Assembly (NCBI GenBank): GCA_024449915.1
Contig: JAMZAV010005065.1
Coordinates: forward strand, 25,895 to 89,894
Source: Sweltsa coloradensis
Taxonomy: Eukaryota; Arthropoda; Insecta; Plecoptera; Chloroperlidae
Direction of reading: 5' to 3'
DNA length: 64,000 nucleotides
This document shows, one piece after another, positions 48,605 through 60,347 of the stretch. Numbering within the stretch: the first letter of the stretch is position 1; each line of letters starts with the position of its first letter. The position numbers and the translations under genes were made by a program. The notes under the pieces were generated by a model. It searched no databases, had not been told where the DNA came from, and saw nothing but the letters and a program-made list of their open reading frames with translations.

Positions 48605-49939
48605 TTATTTAAATTGAACATTTTAAATGCGAATCGTGTTCAAAATGTATTAGCGTAAAACATTAACAAATTTCCAAGATGAAACAAAATCACCTAATTT
48701 TTATTTCCCATTTAACACCCCTCAAAAATAATATGTGGATGTAAAAATATAAAAAAGTTCGAACTAACGGGCATCGAACCCCAACCCTCCGCGCAGATTT
48801 TGTCCCGCTAGCTGCTACTACACAAATGCTATCGATAATTTAAAAAATCACATTTTTATTTATTGTAGGATTAAATCGCAATAGATCTAGCTGATTTTGT
48901 TAACAGTTCTCAGTATACTCGTACCGGATGTCTGTTTAAAATTTCAGCGAAATCTGTTCAGCGGTTCGGCTGATTTTCGACGTACAGACAGACAGAATCA
49001 CAGAATGAGAGCCGTTCGAGTTAAATGGAGACACTCGGTCGCTCCGCTCCCTCGTTTAATTACAATCTCCTGTGAAGTTTTCATACAAGGCTGTGAGAAA
49101 GATCTAAAATCTATATTTTCGTGCTATTTGGGCGGATTCTGACCAAACGGGTGGGGCTACAACGTTCATATTTCACATGGACATTAAGGTAAGGGTAAAA
49201 AGTAAGGGCAAGGGTAAGGGGTAAGGGGGGGGGTAAGGGTGAAAGAAAAAGTTGAAAAAGTTAGCTAGAATCTATAGAAATAAAGGTTATAATATTTAAC
49301 ACCTCGAAAAACTCAAATTAAAACCTTTCTATATATTCTGGCTAACTTTCTTTAACTTTTTCTTTCAAACGTTAATACATCACCATTACCTTAATGTGCA
49401 TGTGAAATATGAACGTTGTAGCCCCACCCGTTTGGTCATAATCGGCCCATAAGTCACGAAAATATCGCACTAAAAATCGAAAAAAATCGAAAAAGTACGA
49501 TATTCATGAGAAATATTTCTTCGATTGTACCCAAAAACGTAGCAAGTCTAAGTTCAGAGATTTCGAAGGTCCCCTCAAATTTTCATCAAGATCGCATATG
49601 CCGTTTGCCCGGTAGAGAGCAAACAAACAGACGGAAAAAAAACACCCTAGCTAAATTTTTTTGGGGGTCGGTGAAATTGAAGTCTTCGCTTCGCTCATCC
49701 AAAAAATCTTTTTTTAAATACAATCAAATTTTGGATTTTTTTCAACTTTGATGTCAATTTAGAATCCAAAATCAGCATTTTATTCCTGAAAGATCAAGGA
49801 AAAAAATCTTTAAAAAAACCTTAAATTCTTTTAAAAAATCACGAACTTCACATTGATAAGGTAGAAAGCAAAATGTTGGGTCCCAGACTCTTGCCCTATG
49901 CCCCTATAAAGGGATAAAATAATGTTTAAAATAGTTATT

Positions 49940-50703
49940 GGATGAGCGAAGCGAAGACTTCAATTTCACCGACCCCCCAAAAAATTTAGCTCGGGTGTTT
50001 TTTTTTGTTTTTTTTTTTTTTTTGTTTTTTCGTCTGTTTGTTCGCTCTCTACCAGGCAAACGGCATATGCGATCTTGATGAAAATTTGACACGACCTTCG
50101 TTTTCTCTGAACTTAGACTTGCCACGTTTTTGGGTACAATCAAAGAATTATTTCTCATGAATATCGTACTTTTACGATTTTTTTCGATTTTTAGTGCGAT
50201 ATTTTCGTGACATTTGGGCCGATTCTGACCAAACGGGTACAGCTACAACGTTCATATTTCACATGGACATTAAGGTAATGGTGATGTATTGCTTTCTGAA
50301 AGAAAAAGTTGAAAAAGTTATCTAGAATCTATAGAAATAAAGCTTTTAATATAAGTTTTTTGACTTTTTGTGCGATATTTTCGTGCCATTTGGGCCAATT
50401 ATGACCAAACGGGTCACAACGTTCATATTATACATGGATATTAAGGTTATGGTGATGTCTATAGTAACTTTTGAAAGAAAAAGTTGGAAAAGTTAGCCAG
50501 AATCCATAGAAATATAGCCTTTAATGTAAGATTTTAACGTTAAATAATAACAAATTAACAAGAAACAATAGAAACTTTACAACAATCACCTACATTGCGT
50601 CGGCAGAAAAACAAAGCACTTGCAAAAGTAAAGATATCCCACGCAAACTAAAAACTAAAAAAAGCTCATCCATCAACGCGGCGGGACTTTAGCGTTTTCC
50701 TAG
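49940..50703 (+). mobile_element. HINE-like family A element, complete (764 bp)
   Basis: 5' GGATGAGCGAAGCGAAGACT, body of about three monomers ('gattctgaccaaacgggt', 'cgttcatatttcacatggac'), 3' GCTCATCCATCAACGCGG, then CTTTAGCGTTTTC-CTAG. The terminal GGATGAGC and subterminal GCTCATCC form asymmetric inverted repeats. A second copy starts 9 bp later (50712-50937) and is truncated, so two elements lie head to tail. Confidence 0.7.
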
Positions 50704-50937
50704 TATATTTTTGGATGAGCGAAGCGAAGACTTCAATTTCACCGACCCCCCAAAAAATTTAGCTCGGGTGTTTTTTTTGTTTTTTTGTTTGTTTTTCTGT
50801 CTGTTTGTTCGCTCTCTACCGGGCAAACGGCATATGCGATCTGGATGAAAATTTGACAGGACCTTCGAAATCTCTGAACTTAGACTTGCCACGTTTTTGG
50901 GTACAATCGAAGAAATATTTCTCATTAATATCGTGAA

Positions 50938-51094
50938 TATCTTTAACCTACTTCTTTTTGTTCCACATAGAAACTAAAGCATCTAAAATGGCCCTTTATA
51001 ACATTGTGTAAAATATGCATTCCAAAACTACACCCCTTCTTGGTAATCAGTATATTTTGACCGAACCACTTGCCCAAATTACAAAACAAAATAT
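50938..51094. other. No recognised feature
   Basis: Short spacer between family A and the foldback element. Confidence 0.3.
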
Positions 51095-51262
51095 CTAGGG
51101 CGACGATCGTTACCCGCAGCCAAGCGCACGCGACTGCTAGTAGGCGATGATAACTTGACCTTGTTTACTCCTACCCTCGGTATATGACCTGATATGTGGT
51201 CCATGACATACAAAAAAAATCAGCCCGACCCGATAACCCGTTCTGTGTTAAAAAGTGCGTAA

Positions 51263-52070
51263 CTAGGAAGCTTCGCAAACGCTTTTTCAGGCGCGTTGTT
51301 GGATGAGCGTAATTGTTTAAACACGAAAAAAGCATAAGAAATAATTATTCGTTTACGCTCAAATTGAATGTTGGATGAGCGTAAGGTGCATTGAGCTGCC
51401 ATGTGTTATGCAAATTTTCTGTTCTGTGAAAAAATTATTCCTAAGTCGAATTTTTTTAAAAATTAAATTAAATTAAATAAAAAATTAACCTTATTTTTTT
51501 TATTTTTTTATTAATCGTAATTTTTAAAAAAGAAAAAATTCGTAAAATTGCGATTTTCATAAGAAATAATTATTCGATTGCGCTCAAATTTTACACGAAT
51601 ATATTAATTTATAAAATTAAGGTTCTGTGAAAAAATCATTGCAATAGGATAAAGCATGTTGGTGTTATAAGTCAAAGAATTGTATTAAAAAAGAAAAAAC
51701 ATGTAAAATTTCGATTTTCATAAGAAACAATTTTTTGATTGCGCTGAAATTTCACACGAATATCTTAATTAATGAAATTAAGGTTCTGTGAAAAAATCAT
51801 TAAAATCGGTCGAAGAAATTTTTAAAATATCGAAAAAAATCGTAAAATTGCGATTTTCATAAGAAATAATTTTTCGATTGCGTTTAAAAACGTGGCAGTT
51901 CTAAGTTCAGGAATTTCGAAGGCCTCCATAAAATTTCATCACAATTGGAGTATCGGTTTAGCCGGAATCGTGTTAACAAACACACAATAATACAAACAGA
52001 AAAAAAACATTCCAGATTTGTTTCCAGTGTAGTGAAATGGAATCTTCGCTTCGCTCGCTACGCTCATCCA
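51263..52070 (-). mobile_element. HINE-like family A element nested in the foldback
   Basis: Left end CTAGGAAGCTTCGCAAACGC, then GCGCGTTGTTGGATGAGCG; right end TTCGCTTCGCTCGCTACGC, then TCATCC. Three to four monomers inside; 51368 carries a second subterminal GGATGAGCG block. Confidence 0.7.
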
Positions 52071-52390
52071 AAAATAATATAAACTATTCGGGATGGGTAT
52101 TCAAAACATGGGGTTTAGGAAATGAGAATAGGCCGATTGGGTTAAAACACATTAAAACATAATTTTAATGAATAATTTGAATAAAAATTCCATTTTGGGT
52201 TAGAGCTATGAATTATTCCAATTTTAGGGGATGATTTTTTATTTTTAGGGGGGGGGGGGGGGGTGGGGGGTGGAATATTGCTTGCCTCTCGGCGGAAGTA
52301 TAAGTCTGAGGTACATCAAAGTGTGGCCAAGTTTCATAGTTATAATATGTACCGTTTTCTCTGTAGGCTTTTATCCCTTTTTGTCAGAAT

Positions 52391-52494
52391 CAGCCACCCA
52401 GCCACCCAGCCACCCAGCCACCCAGCCACCAGCCACCCAGCCAGCCAGCCACCCACCCAGCCACCCAGCCACCCAGCCACCCAGCCACCCAGCC
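52391..52494. repeat. (CAGCCACC)n minisatellite
   Basis: About 13 units of an 8-bp word with a few 4-bp slips. Open in several frames (giving QPPSHPAT repeats), but this is a simple-repeat effect. Confidence 0.9.
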
Positions 52495-53023
52495 GGAAGG
52501 TTTTCTACTGTGTTGAGGCGCTTTCTTTAACACAGAACGGGTTATCGGATCGGGATGATTTTTTTTGTAGGTCTTAGACCACATATCAGGTCATATAACG
52601 AGTTTCGAGCTTGTAAATCTTTCAAGGCGGCGTGTGCAGATAGCTGAAACCACCTAACACGGAGGAGTATACAGGTCGAGTTAGTCGTTAAGCAGTCGCG
52701 TGCGCTTGGCTGCGGGCGAACGACCGTCGCCCTAGATAAATAAATAAATCCATATTTAGAGTCGACCCAGTGCGTCACACAACTGATTTTCAGTGGGGGA
52801 CAGTAAACCAAAGCGACCAAGCCAACCCTATATATATCATCTATGTAGAGAAAGAGGGTCATAATATTGATACTTGGGGTACTCCCCAAAAAAGATTGAA
52901 TATTTATTAACTATATTTTGGAAGATTGATAAACATTTTTCGTTTTAAAAGTAATCCGCTAAAGTTGATAACAAATAAGTACTTATGTTATACCTGGGTT
53001 TTATTTTTTTATTTTTTTAAATA

Positions 53024-54560
53024 GATCTTTTCAATCATGATGGTGATGACGAACCTCCAAGTATAAATGATGAGGTTGCTAAAGGTTTACCTGTATTACA
53101 GAAAGGAATGAAGCTTGGACATCTCAATAAACGTAAGTTGGATAAGTATATAGATCAGTTGAGGGTTATTCTTGACACGTATAATTTTGATATATTTGCT
53201 TGTTGAGAAATATATCTAAAGTCCTTTGCAAGTAAAGAACGATACCAGGTATCAAGAAATTTCCCCTCCTCGTTACCACCTCCACTCGGCACGGGTGAGA
53301 GTGCTCGCGAGGCGTTGGAATGCGATAGGCCGCAAGACCCATTCATCCAGGTGTCATTGTTAAGAACGCAATTTTTTAAAGTAGTTAAAATGTTATAATT
53401 TATAATTTATTTTCAAATATATGGAATAATCACGTAAAATTAATATAAAATAAACTTTGTATTTTTAAAATAGCTTGAAAACTGCCGTAATTATTGCCTG
53501 CCGTAATTATTCTGATCGTAACCATGAAGTTACAACTAACTCTTATTACGGCAGTTTTCATGCTATTTAAAAAATACAAAGTTTATTTTATATTAATTTT
53601 ACGTGATTATTCCATATATTTGAAAATAAATGAGAAATTATAACATTTTAACTACATCAAAAAATTGCTTTCTTAACAATGACACCTGGATGAATGGGTC
53701 ATGCGGCCTACCGCATTCCAACGCCTCGCGAGCACTGTCACCCGTGCCGAGTGGAGGTGGTAACGAGGAGGGGAAATTTCTTGATACCTGGGATCGTTCT
53801 TTACTTGCAAAGGACTTTAGATGAGTCTATTCAATACAGTTTTATTTCTGTTGACAATTATAGAATGCTAAGATATGATCGTGAAAGGGTAGGGGGAGTG
53901 TAAGTTATTTATATTGCTGAGAAATTCATGTCAAGTATAGTTGAGTGTAAAGTTAAATTTCCAATAGATGTTGAGTTGCAGTCAGTTAAATTCTGGCTTC
54001 TTATGTAAAGCCAATGATTTTTACAGCAGTTTATAAAGCTCCACACGTAAAGGTAGAAGATTTTTCAGATTGTTTTGATGGTTTAGTAAATAATTTAGAA
54101 TTGGAAGCTAATGAATGTTTTTCTAGGTGAATTCAATATTGAGTTGAGTAAGAAGAGAATTACCAACAAATCGTTTCAAATTTCTCACTAGATCACATGG
54201 ATTGGTACAATTGATAAAGTCAGTTACTAGGGTTAATAATAGGTCAACTACTTTGTTTATGTAAATCGCAATGAAAATATTATTCAGTCAGGTCTTATAA
54301 GTGTAGGATTAAGTAATCATGAATTAGTTTATTGTATTCTTAAGATTAATAAGCAAATGTTTGTTCCTAAATTTGTAAATACCGGTACTAGAAATTGTAA
54401 GAATGTAGATTGGGAGCAGGTAAATAAAAAATCTTGATTGGTCCCATTGTAAGTGCTGATGATAAATTAGAAATGTTTGATAAAGTAATCATGGAAACTG
54501 TTAATGAGCATGCACCCCCTTGAAATTAAGAGCTAAAGGAAAACCAGACCAATGGTTAAG
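53024..54560 (+). pseudogene. Non-LTR retrotransposon endonuclease region, split by two palindromes
   Basis: 53024-53215 reads KGMKLGHLNKRKLDKYIDQL, then RVILDTYNFDIFAC-E, the start of an APE-type endonuclease. After the 53216-53820 insert it resumes DESIQYSFISVDNYRMLRYD, then RERVGGV and VIYIAEKF. Further on come MIFTAVYKAPHVKVEDFSD, GEFNIELSK (the GDFN-type box) and LISVGLSNHELVYCILK (the SDH-type box as SNH). Several frameshifts and stops. The inserts fall inside the endonuclease, so the element was dead before or because of them. Confidence 0.75.
53216..53820. mobile_element. 605-bp near-perfect palindrome inside the endonuclease
   Basis: Starts CTAAAGTCCTTTGCAAGTAA and ends with the inverse TTACTTGCAAAGGACTTTAG. 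Arms are about 280 bp and almost identical (e.g. CTCGGCACGGGTGA against TCACCCGTGCCGAG). The centre is about 45 bp of 'gccgtaattattctgatcgt'. The mirrored open frames in each arm (53155-53346 minus; 53630-53824 plus) are the same repeat. Confidence 0.85.
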
Positions 54561-54642
54561 GCTATTGTACCACCTCTGGCCGATTATTTGAAAGTTGAAG
54601 AAACATGTCTGAAAAGTTTTCTGAATGAAATAGGGTCTTACT

Positions 54643-55117
54643 TAAAACAGAAAAAAATGGTTTTGGGCGGGACATTACCTCACTATCGGCCATTATTTGT
54701 CGCTTTTTTGACAATAGTGTAGCCAGTTACGCTAGTGCAAAATTAAATTTTGTGAATCGGTTCTCTGGATAGTTTCTTAACGCCTTTAGTTACAACTTCA
54801 ACTATAACGACAAATAGATTTCTGAAATAACAGTTGGTGTACGATTTATTTTGTCAAATGGAACAAATACGAGTTATTTTGGTTTTGTATCGTCTGGCAA
54901 AAAAAAATCGTACACACCAACTGTTTTTTCAGAAATATATTTGTCCTTATAGTTGAAGTTGTAGCTAAAGGTGTTAAGAAACTATATCCAGAAAACCGAT
55001 TCACAAAATTTAATTTTGCACTAGCGTAACTGGCTACACTATTGTCAAAAAAAGAAATATAATAGCCGATAGTGAGGTTATGTCCGGACCAAAAAAAAGT
55101 TTTTTTCGCTGTTTTAT
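54643..55117. mobile_element. Second palindromic insert (475 bp)
   Basis: Left arm from TTAAAACAG to 'ctgaaataacagttggtgtacg'; right arm is the inverse, ending CTGTTTTATT. Arms of about 205 bp with more divergence than the 53216 palindrome. The spacer reads 'ggaacaaatacgagttattt'. Sequence after it (55118-55303) may again be retroelement linker but is not clear. Confidence 0.75.
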
Positions 55118-55303
55118 TAAAGGCACTCTTCCATTCAGCCAATTTTCATGGACTTCCTAGGTTTTGACCCTAAACTGATTTCAATATCCTTAACAGCAGA
55201 GATTAGGAAATCCATGCATATAAGAGAGACCATTTGCGCAAAGAATTCAGAATTTCGAGAAGGCAGTCTACGTAGGAGGAATACAAGAAAGTTCGAAATA
55301 ATT

Positions 55304-56793
55304 GGAGCGTAGCGAGCGAAGCGAAGATTCCATTCTACTACACTGAAGAAAAAAATCCGGACTGTTTTTTTTTGTATTTTTGTGTGTTTGTTAACACGAT
55401 TCCGGCTAAACCAATACTCCAATTGTGATGAAATTTTCTGGAGACCTTTGAAATCGCTGAACTTAGAACTGCACGGTTCGAAAAATTGATCGAAAAATTA
55501 TTTCTCATGAAAATCGCAATTTTACGATTTTTTTCGTTTTTCTTTTTTGTTTCTGTTTGTATTTTTGTGTGTTTGTTAACACGATTCCGGCTAAACCAAT
55601 ACTCCAATTGTAATGAAATGTTCTGGAGACGTTTGAAATCTCTGAACTTAGAACTGCACGGTTCGAAAAATCGATCGAAAAATTATTTCTCGTGAAAATC
55701 GCAATTTTACGATTTTTTCGTTTTTCTTTTTTGTTTCTGTTTGTATTTTTGTGTGTTTGTTAACACGATTTCGGCTAAACCGATACTCCAATTACGATTA
55801 AATTTTCTAAAGACCTTTGAAATCTCTGAACTTAGAACTGCCACGTTCTTAAGCACAATCGAAAAATTATTTCTCATGAAAATCGCAATTAAACGATTTT
55901 TTCGTTTTTCTTTTTTGTTTCTGTTTGTATTTTTGTGTGTTTGTAAACACGATTCCGGCTTAACTGATACTCCAATTGCGATGAAATTTTCTGGAGACCT
56001 TTTAAATCTCTAAACTTAGAACTGCCACGTTTTTGAGCACAATCGAAAAATTATTTCTTATGAAAATCGCAATTTTACGATTTTTTCGTGTTTCTTTTTT
56101 GTTTCTATTTGTATTTTTGTGTGTTTGTTAACACGATTCCGGCTAAACCAATACTCCAATTGCAATGAAATTTTCTGGAGGCCTTTGAAATTTTTGAACT
56201 TAGAACTGCCACGTTTTTGAGCGCAAGCAAAAAAATATTTCTTATGAAAATCGCATTTTTACGATTCTTTTCGTTTTTATTTTTTGTTTCTGTTTGTATT
56301 TTTGTTTGTTTGTTAACACATTTCCGTCTAAACCTATACTACAATTGTGATGAAATTTTCTTAGTAGTTTTTAAATCTCTGAACTTAGAACTGACACGTT
56401 TTTGAGCACTATCGAAAAATTATTTCTTATGAAAATCGCAATTTTACGTTTTTTTCGTTTTTCTTTTTGTTTCTGTTTGTATTTTTGTGTGTTTGTTAAC
56501 ACGATTCTGGCTAAACTGGTACTCCAATTGAGATGAAATTTTCTGGAGACCTTCGAAATCTCTAAACTAAAACTGCCACGTTTTTGAGCGCAATTAAAAA
56601 AAAAACATGAAAATTGCAATTTTACGATTTTTTCATTTTATAAAATTACGATTTTTTTCGTTTGAAAAAATCTTCGACTAAGTAATGATTTTTCCACAGA
56701 ACAACAGAAAATCTACATAACACATGGCAGCTCAATGCACCAATTACGCTCATCCAACAACGCGCCTGAAAAAGCGTTTGCGAAGCTTCCTAG
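55304..56793 (+). mobile_element. HINE-like family A element expanded by a 184-bp satellite array
   Basis: 5' end GGAGCGTAGCGAGCGAAGCG; 3' end CGCTCATCCAACAACGCGCC, then AAAAAGCGTTTGCGAAGC, then TTC-CTAG (56790-56793). Same ends as the ~800-bp copies, but with many more internal monomers. Open frames at 55135-56619 are satellite shadows. Confidence 0.75.
55375..56640. repeat. 184-bp tandem repeat, about 6.8 copies
   Basis: The word TTAACACGATTCCGGCTAAA (variants) recurs at 55391, 55576, 55760, 55944, 56128, 56313 and 56496, a spacing of 182-185. Each unit also carries 'gaacttagaactgccacgtt', 'aaaattatttctcatgaaaa' and a TTTTTGTTTCTGTTTGTA block. Confidence 0.9.
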
Positions 56794-56888
56794 TGTAAAT
56801 AATAAGATTCGTATTTCTAAGCGTGATCATTTTAAATCTTCTTTTCATAATGATATTTTTTCAAAATCTTTGTGGTCAGTTTATAAAC
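56794..56888 (+). pseudogene. Retrotransposon linker fragment before the RT
   Basis: Reads NNKIRISKRDHFKSSFHND, then IFSKSLWSVYK. This matches the region between endonuclease and RT in CR1/L2-type elements, where (R)-A-K-(R)-Y-F...LW is usual. It continues the split element of 53024. Confidence 0.55.
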
Positions 56889-58970
56889 ACACATAACAAA
56901 AACTTGTAGAAATACAGCCAAACCTTACACACTCAAAAGGAATGAGATCTAAAAAAAGGGCCAAGCTCATCTACCCTTCCACATAAACGTACAGTGTCCC
57001 ATAACAGCATCCTCGAAAAGCTTGGCAAAATAGAATTTGCGATTATTAATTTAACGTAATAGTTTATCCAAGTTCTTTTTTTCTAATTAATTTAAACGTA
57101 ATAACATGCAAATTCTATTTTGCCAAGCTTTTCGAGGATGCTGTTATGGGACACTGTACGTTTATGTGGAAGGGTAGATGAGCTTGGCCCTTTTTTTAGA
57201 TCTCATTCCTTTTGAGTGTGTAAGGTTTGGCTGTATTTCTACAAGTTTTTGTTATGTGTGTGATCTCATTACTTTTTCAAGTTCCATTACAAAATTATTT
57301 GCTAAAATATAATATTTTTATCAAAGTTGATTTAAATTCTATGGTATTAGCAGTAACAATATAGGATGTAAAATATCTAGACCCGGATTCATGTACATCC
57401 TGGGTATAGGTGGTATAACCATGGTATAACGACGGTATAAGGACTGGACCCCAATTCTTGAGTTCGTGGGAGATGAGTTGAAAACGCAATTTGAAAACGA
57501 AGTCGTTTTCGTTTTCGAAGGAATTGGTATTCTTGAACGGTATCGTGGAAAACGTCATGGGTTGTGAGTTGAAAGCATTGATATTAAACCCCTATAGTAG
57601 GCATTGATATTAAACCCCTATAGTAGGCTAGATTAGCAGTCTCCTATACCTCCGCACAGGCGCGAGCGTAGCAAATTGAAGACTCAACCGGCCCATTTCA
57701 AGATGGCGATTTGGTGTTTTAATTTATGCTTTTTTAATGCAATAAAGTATTTTACTGGATTGTTTGATATGGTTTTAGCTTGTGCAGCATGGTTTTAAAC
57801 AAAAGAAACAATACGAAGTGATTGCATAAGGGAATTTAGTAATCATTTGGTGTTAAAGGCTAGTATGCTTACCTGTCAACCTGGCGGCAATCTTGAGAAC
57901 TATTTGGCCACAAATCGCTCCCATTTGATTAACATGTAAACTGTCATTTTAAGATGGCTTCTAATTGTACCGGAAGTGGACCACCGACTGCTGGTCTAGC
58001 CAATTATATAGGATGTCTATGGTTGAAAGAGTATCACGAAATCCAAACACTTTAAAAAGATTTGCGTATAGCAAAGAGCTCGAAAAAGTTCTATATTTAT
58101 TCTAGATGGCAGTGCCTTCATAAACGCGGGCCAATCGAAAGACAAGTTGTATGAAATGATTTGATTGTTGCAATTATGTAAACAAACAGTTGAGCAAGTT
58201 CATATCAGTCCAATGTTGTGCTGGCATAGGGTTGGCTAGGCTTGTCAAACATGTAATGTAAGTATGAATTTTACTAGTCCTATAGCCAAATGGAACTTTA
58301 GACCTACACTTTTGCATTATAAATAATTTTCCACATCTGGGCCTAGGCCAGGGACGGTTTCTGATTTGTTTTATGAGAGTATAATGACACATTTTCTCGT
58401 TCCACACAAAGAAGAAAAATTTTAAATGTCCGCTATTTGTTTACGTATCGCACTTTCCCGCCTAACTCTGCTTATACCGTCAACAAGTGTCAAGTAACTA
58501 TGGTTACTTGTTGATTGTATGCCAAGTGTTTAAGGCTTATTTTAAAACCTTTATTTGGAAGCCTTCCAACAAACTTTTTCACCTTTTTTTTTCAAAAGAG
58601 ACTATATTTCTATAACCTTAATGTCCATGTAAAATATGAACATTGTAGTCCCACCCGTCTGGTCAGAATCGCGGGCCGACGTATTAGATGTTAGCAGTAG
58701 CAGTAGTTAGCAGTAGCTAACATCCTTAAAGTGATTTTGAGCATGTTTCAAGCCATTTTTTCACCAAGAAGGAATAATCGTACCCCAATAAAATTTGGCA
58801 TGTGTTGTCAGGTACCTAAATCCCCTCGATTGTGATAGTTTTCAAGTTCACATCACGTTACATGACGGCTGGGTAACACCTCGAAATCACCCCAACTCTG
58901 CTTGGTGTATAAGGTGCTTGAGTGTGTTAGCGCACCGCGGCTTGGCTGCGGCGCCCTAACGGGCACCTAG
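56889..58970 (+). mobile_element. CTAG-ended element with palindromic start, left member of an inverted pair
   Basis: Begins ACACATAACAAAAACTTGTA with a 370-bp palindrome (arms 56895-57037 and 57118-57261) and ends GCGCCCTAACGGGCAC-CTAG at 58967-58970. A GCCC/GGGC hairpin sits just before CTAG. The inverse of most of its length lies at 60348-62041. A 57460-58230 stretch differs between the two. No coding frame. Confidence 0.7.
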
Positions 58971-59611
58971 ATAAGTTGACAGGTAACAAAGAGAAAAAAG
59001 AGTGTAGCATAGCCTTATTGACAGAGAATGGGGAATCCTACACGTCTAATCCTGATATTTTGCTGTTTGTTACAGAAAAGTTTTGTTGTAAATTATGTAG
59101 ATTTTTCCAGTAAAATTGGAAAGTTTAAAGATTCAAATAGATGAGAAGCAGAGGATCTCCCGTATTCAAAGATAACTAATGATGAAGTCATTTCAACAAT
59201 TAAACGCCGGAATATTGGCAGATCTAACTTCCCATTTCTTTCTTGTAGGTGATTTCCCAACACAGTTAAAATTGGCAAGGGTAAAGATAAAAGGAGTGAT
59301 GAGAATTCTTATCGACCTATATCAACTCTCCAATTGTAGGAAAAATTATTCAAAATATTTTGCACATGAGGTTATTACACGAAGTGGATGCATCTGAAGG
59401 TTTAAGGGCAAACCATCATGGTTTCAGGAAAAGCAGGTCAACGCAAAGTGCCCTTCTAGCATTTACAGATTTTATCTATAAAGGGATTGATAAACGGAAT
59501 GGGAAGGTTGGAGCTGTCTTTGTTGATCTTAGGCAAGAATTTGCTTCAGTACCTTATTAAACTCTTTTAATAAAACTAAAAACCAGGCATAACTTAAGTC
59601 ATTATTTGTTT
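58971..59611 (+). pseudogene. Retrotransposon linker and N-terminal RT fragment
   Basis: In broken frames: LLTENGESYTSNPDILLFVT (linker), KRRNIGRSNFPFLS, YRPISTL, then ANHHGFRKSRSTQSALLAFT and VGAVFVDLRQEFASV (RT block A as DLRQEFASV, for the usual DL-KAFD-V). Continues the element that begins at 53024. It is cut at 59612 by a family A insert. Confidence 0.7.
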
Positions 59612-60220
59612 CTAGGAAGCTTCGCAAACGCTTTTTTTAGTCGCGTTGATGGATGAGCTTTTTTGAAAGTTTTTAGTTTGAGTGAGATCTCTTTACTTAT
59701 TAAGTTCATTTTGAACGCATTGTAGGTGATTGTTGTCAAGTTTCTAGTGTTACTTCTTAATTGTTATTAAATACATCAAAAAACTTAATTTAAAAACTTT
59801 ATTTATATGGTTTCTGGATAATTTTTGTAACTTTTTCTTTCAAAAAGCAATACATTACCATTACCTTAATGTCCATGTGAAATATGAACGTTGTAGCCCC
59901 ACCCGTTTGGTCAGAATCGGCCCAAATGTCACGAAAATATCGCACTAAAAATCGAAAAAAAATCGTAAAAGTACGATATTCATGAGAAATATTTCTTCGA
60001 TTGTACCCAAAAACGTGGCAAGTCTAAGTTTAGAGAAAACAAAGGTCCCCTCCAATTTTCATCAAGATCTCATATGCCGTTTGCCCGGAATCGTGCGAAC
60101 AAACAGACAGAAAAACTAACAAAAAACAAAACACCCGAGCTTATTTTTCTTGGGGTAACGTAAGTGAAAAAAAAAAAAAAAACAGAAAGTCAAATTGAAG
60201 TCTTCGCTTCGCTCATCCAA
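59612..60220 (-). mobile_element. HINE-like family A element inside the RT
   Basis: Left CTAGGAAGCTTCGCAAACGC, then GTCGCGTTGATGGATGAGC; right GAAGTCTTCGCTTCGCTCAT. Two to three monomers. Removing it brings the RT halves together in order. Confidence 0.7.
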
Positions 60221-60347
60221 TCAATTGAAGCGGATTACTTTTTAAAAAGAAAAATGTTTATCAATCTTGCAAAATATAGTTCATTTATGGAGTACCCCAA
60301 GGATCAATATTAGGACCCCTTTTATTTATTCTTTATACAGATGATAT
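60221..60347 (+). pseudogene. RT catalytic-core fragment
   Basis: Reads YGVPQGSILGPLLFILYTDD, with RT block B (PQGS-LGPLLF) and the metal-binding box as YTDD in place of the usual Y(A/I)DD. Cut off after DDI by the next insert. Confidence 0.75.

Larger units (their letters stand above)
34741..49995 (+). repeat. Copy 2 of the ~15.5 kb tandem duplication (better-preserved version)
   Basis: Begins inside the hAT-like element that starts at 18878 in copy 1, so its left end is missing. It ends inside a family A element at a poly-T run like the one at the copy 1/copy 2 joint. Frames and TSDs are largely intact here, though 45600-46440 is noisier than its partner. Confidence 0.9.
51095..52735. mobile_element. 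Foldback element with GGGCGA hairpin + CTAG ends, split by a family A insert
   Basis: The left end CTAGGGCGACGATCGTTACC, then GCAGCCAAGCGCACGCGACT, is the inverse of the right end AGTCGCGTGCGCTTGGCTGC, then CGGGCGAACGACCGTCGCCCTAG. Each end can form a GGGCGA/TCGCCC hairpin next to CTAG. Arms: 51095-51255 and about 52515-52735. A family A element fills 51263-52070. Poly-G (about 52249-52262) and the minisatellite lie in the remainder. Confidence 0.7.

Noticed and set aside
52263..52584. Open frames rich in Pro/Thr/Ser/His (QPPSHPAT) and the Gly/Trp-rich antisense frame
   Set aside because: They are translations of an 8-bp minisatellite, open in several frames by composition alone.
55135..56619. 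Repeated hydrophobic frames with VSVCIFVCLLTRF or the antisense VLTNTQKYK
   Set aside because: Shadows of the 184-bp satellite, occurring once per unit in both directions.
55304..56793. Regular ~184-bp repeats, as a CRISPR array
   Set aside because: The whole unit is repeated with no variable spacers, the units are far too long, and the DNA is eukaryotic.
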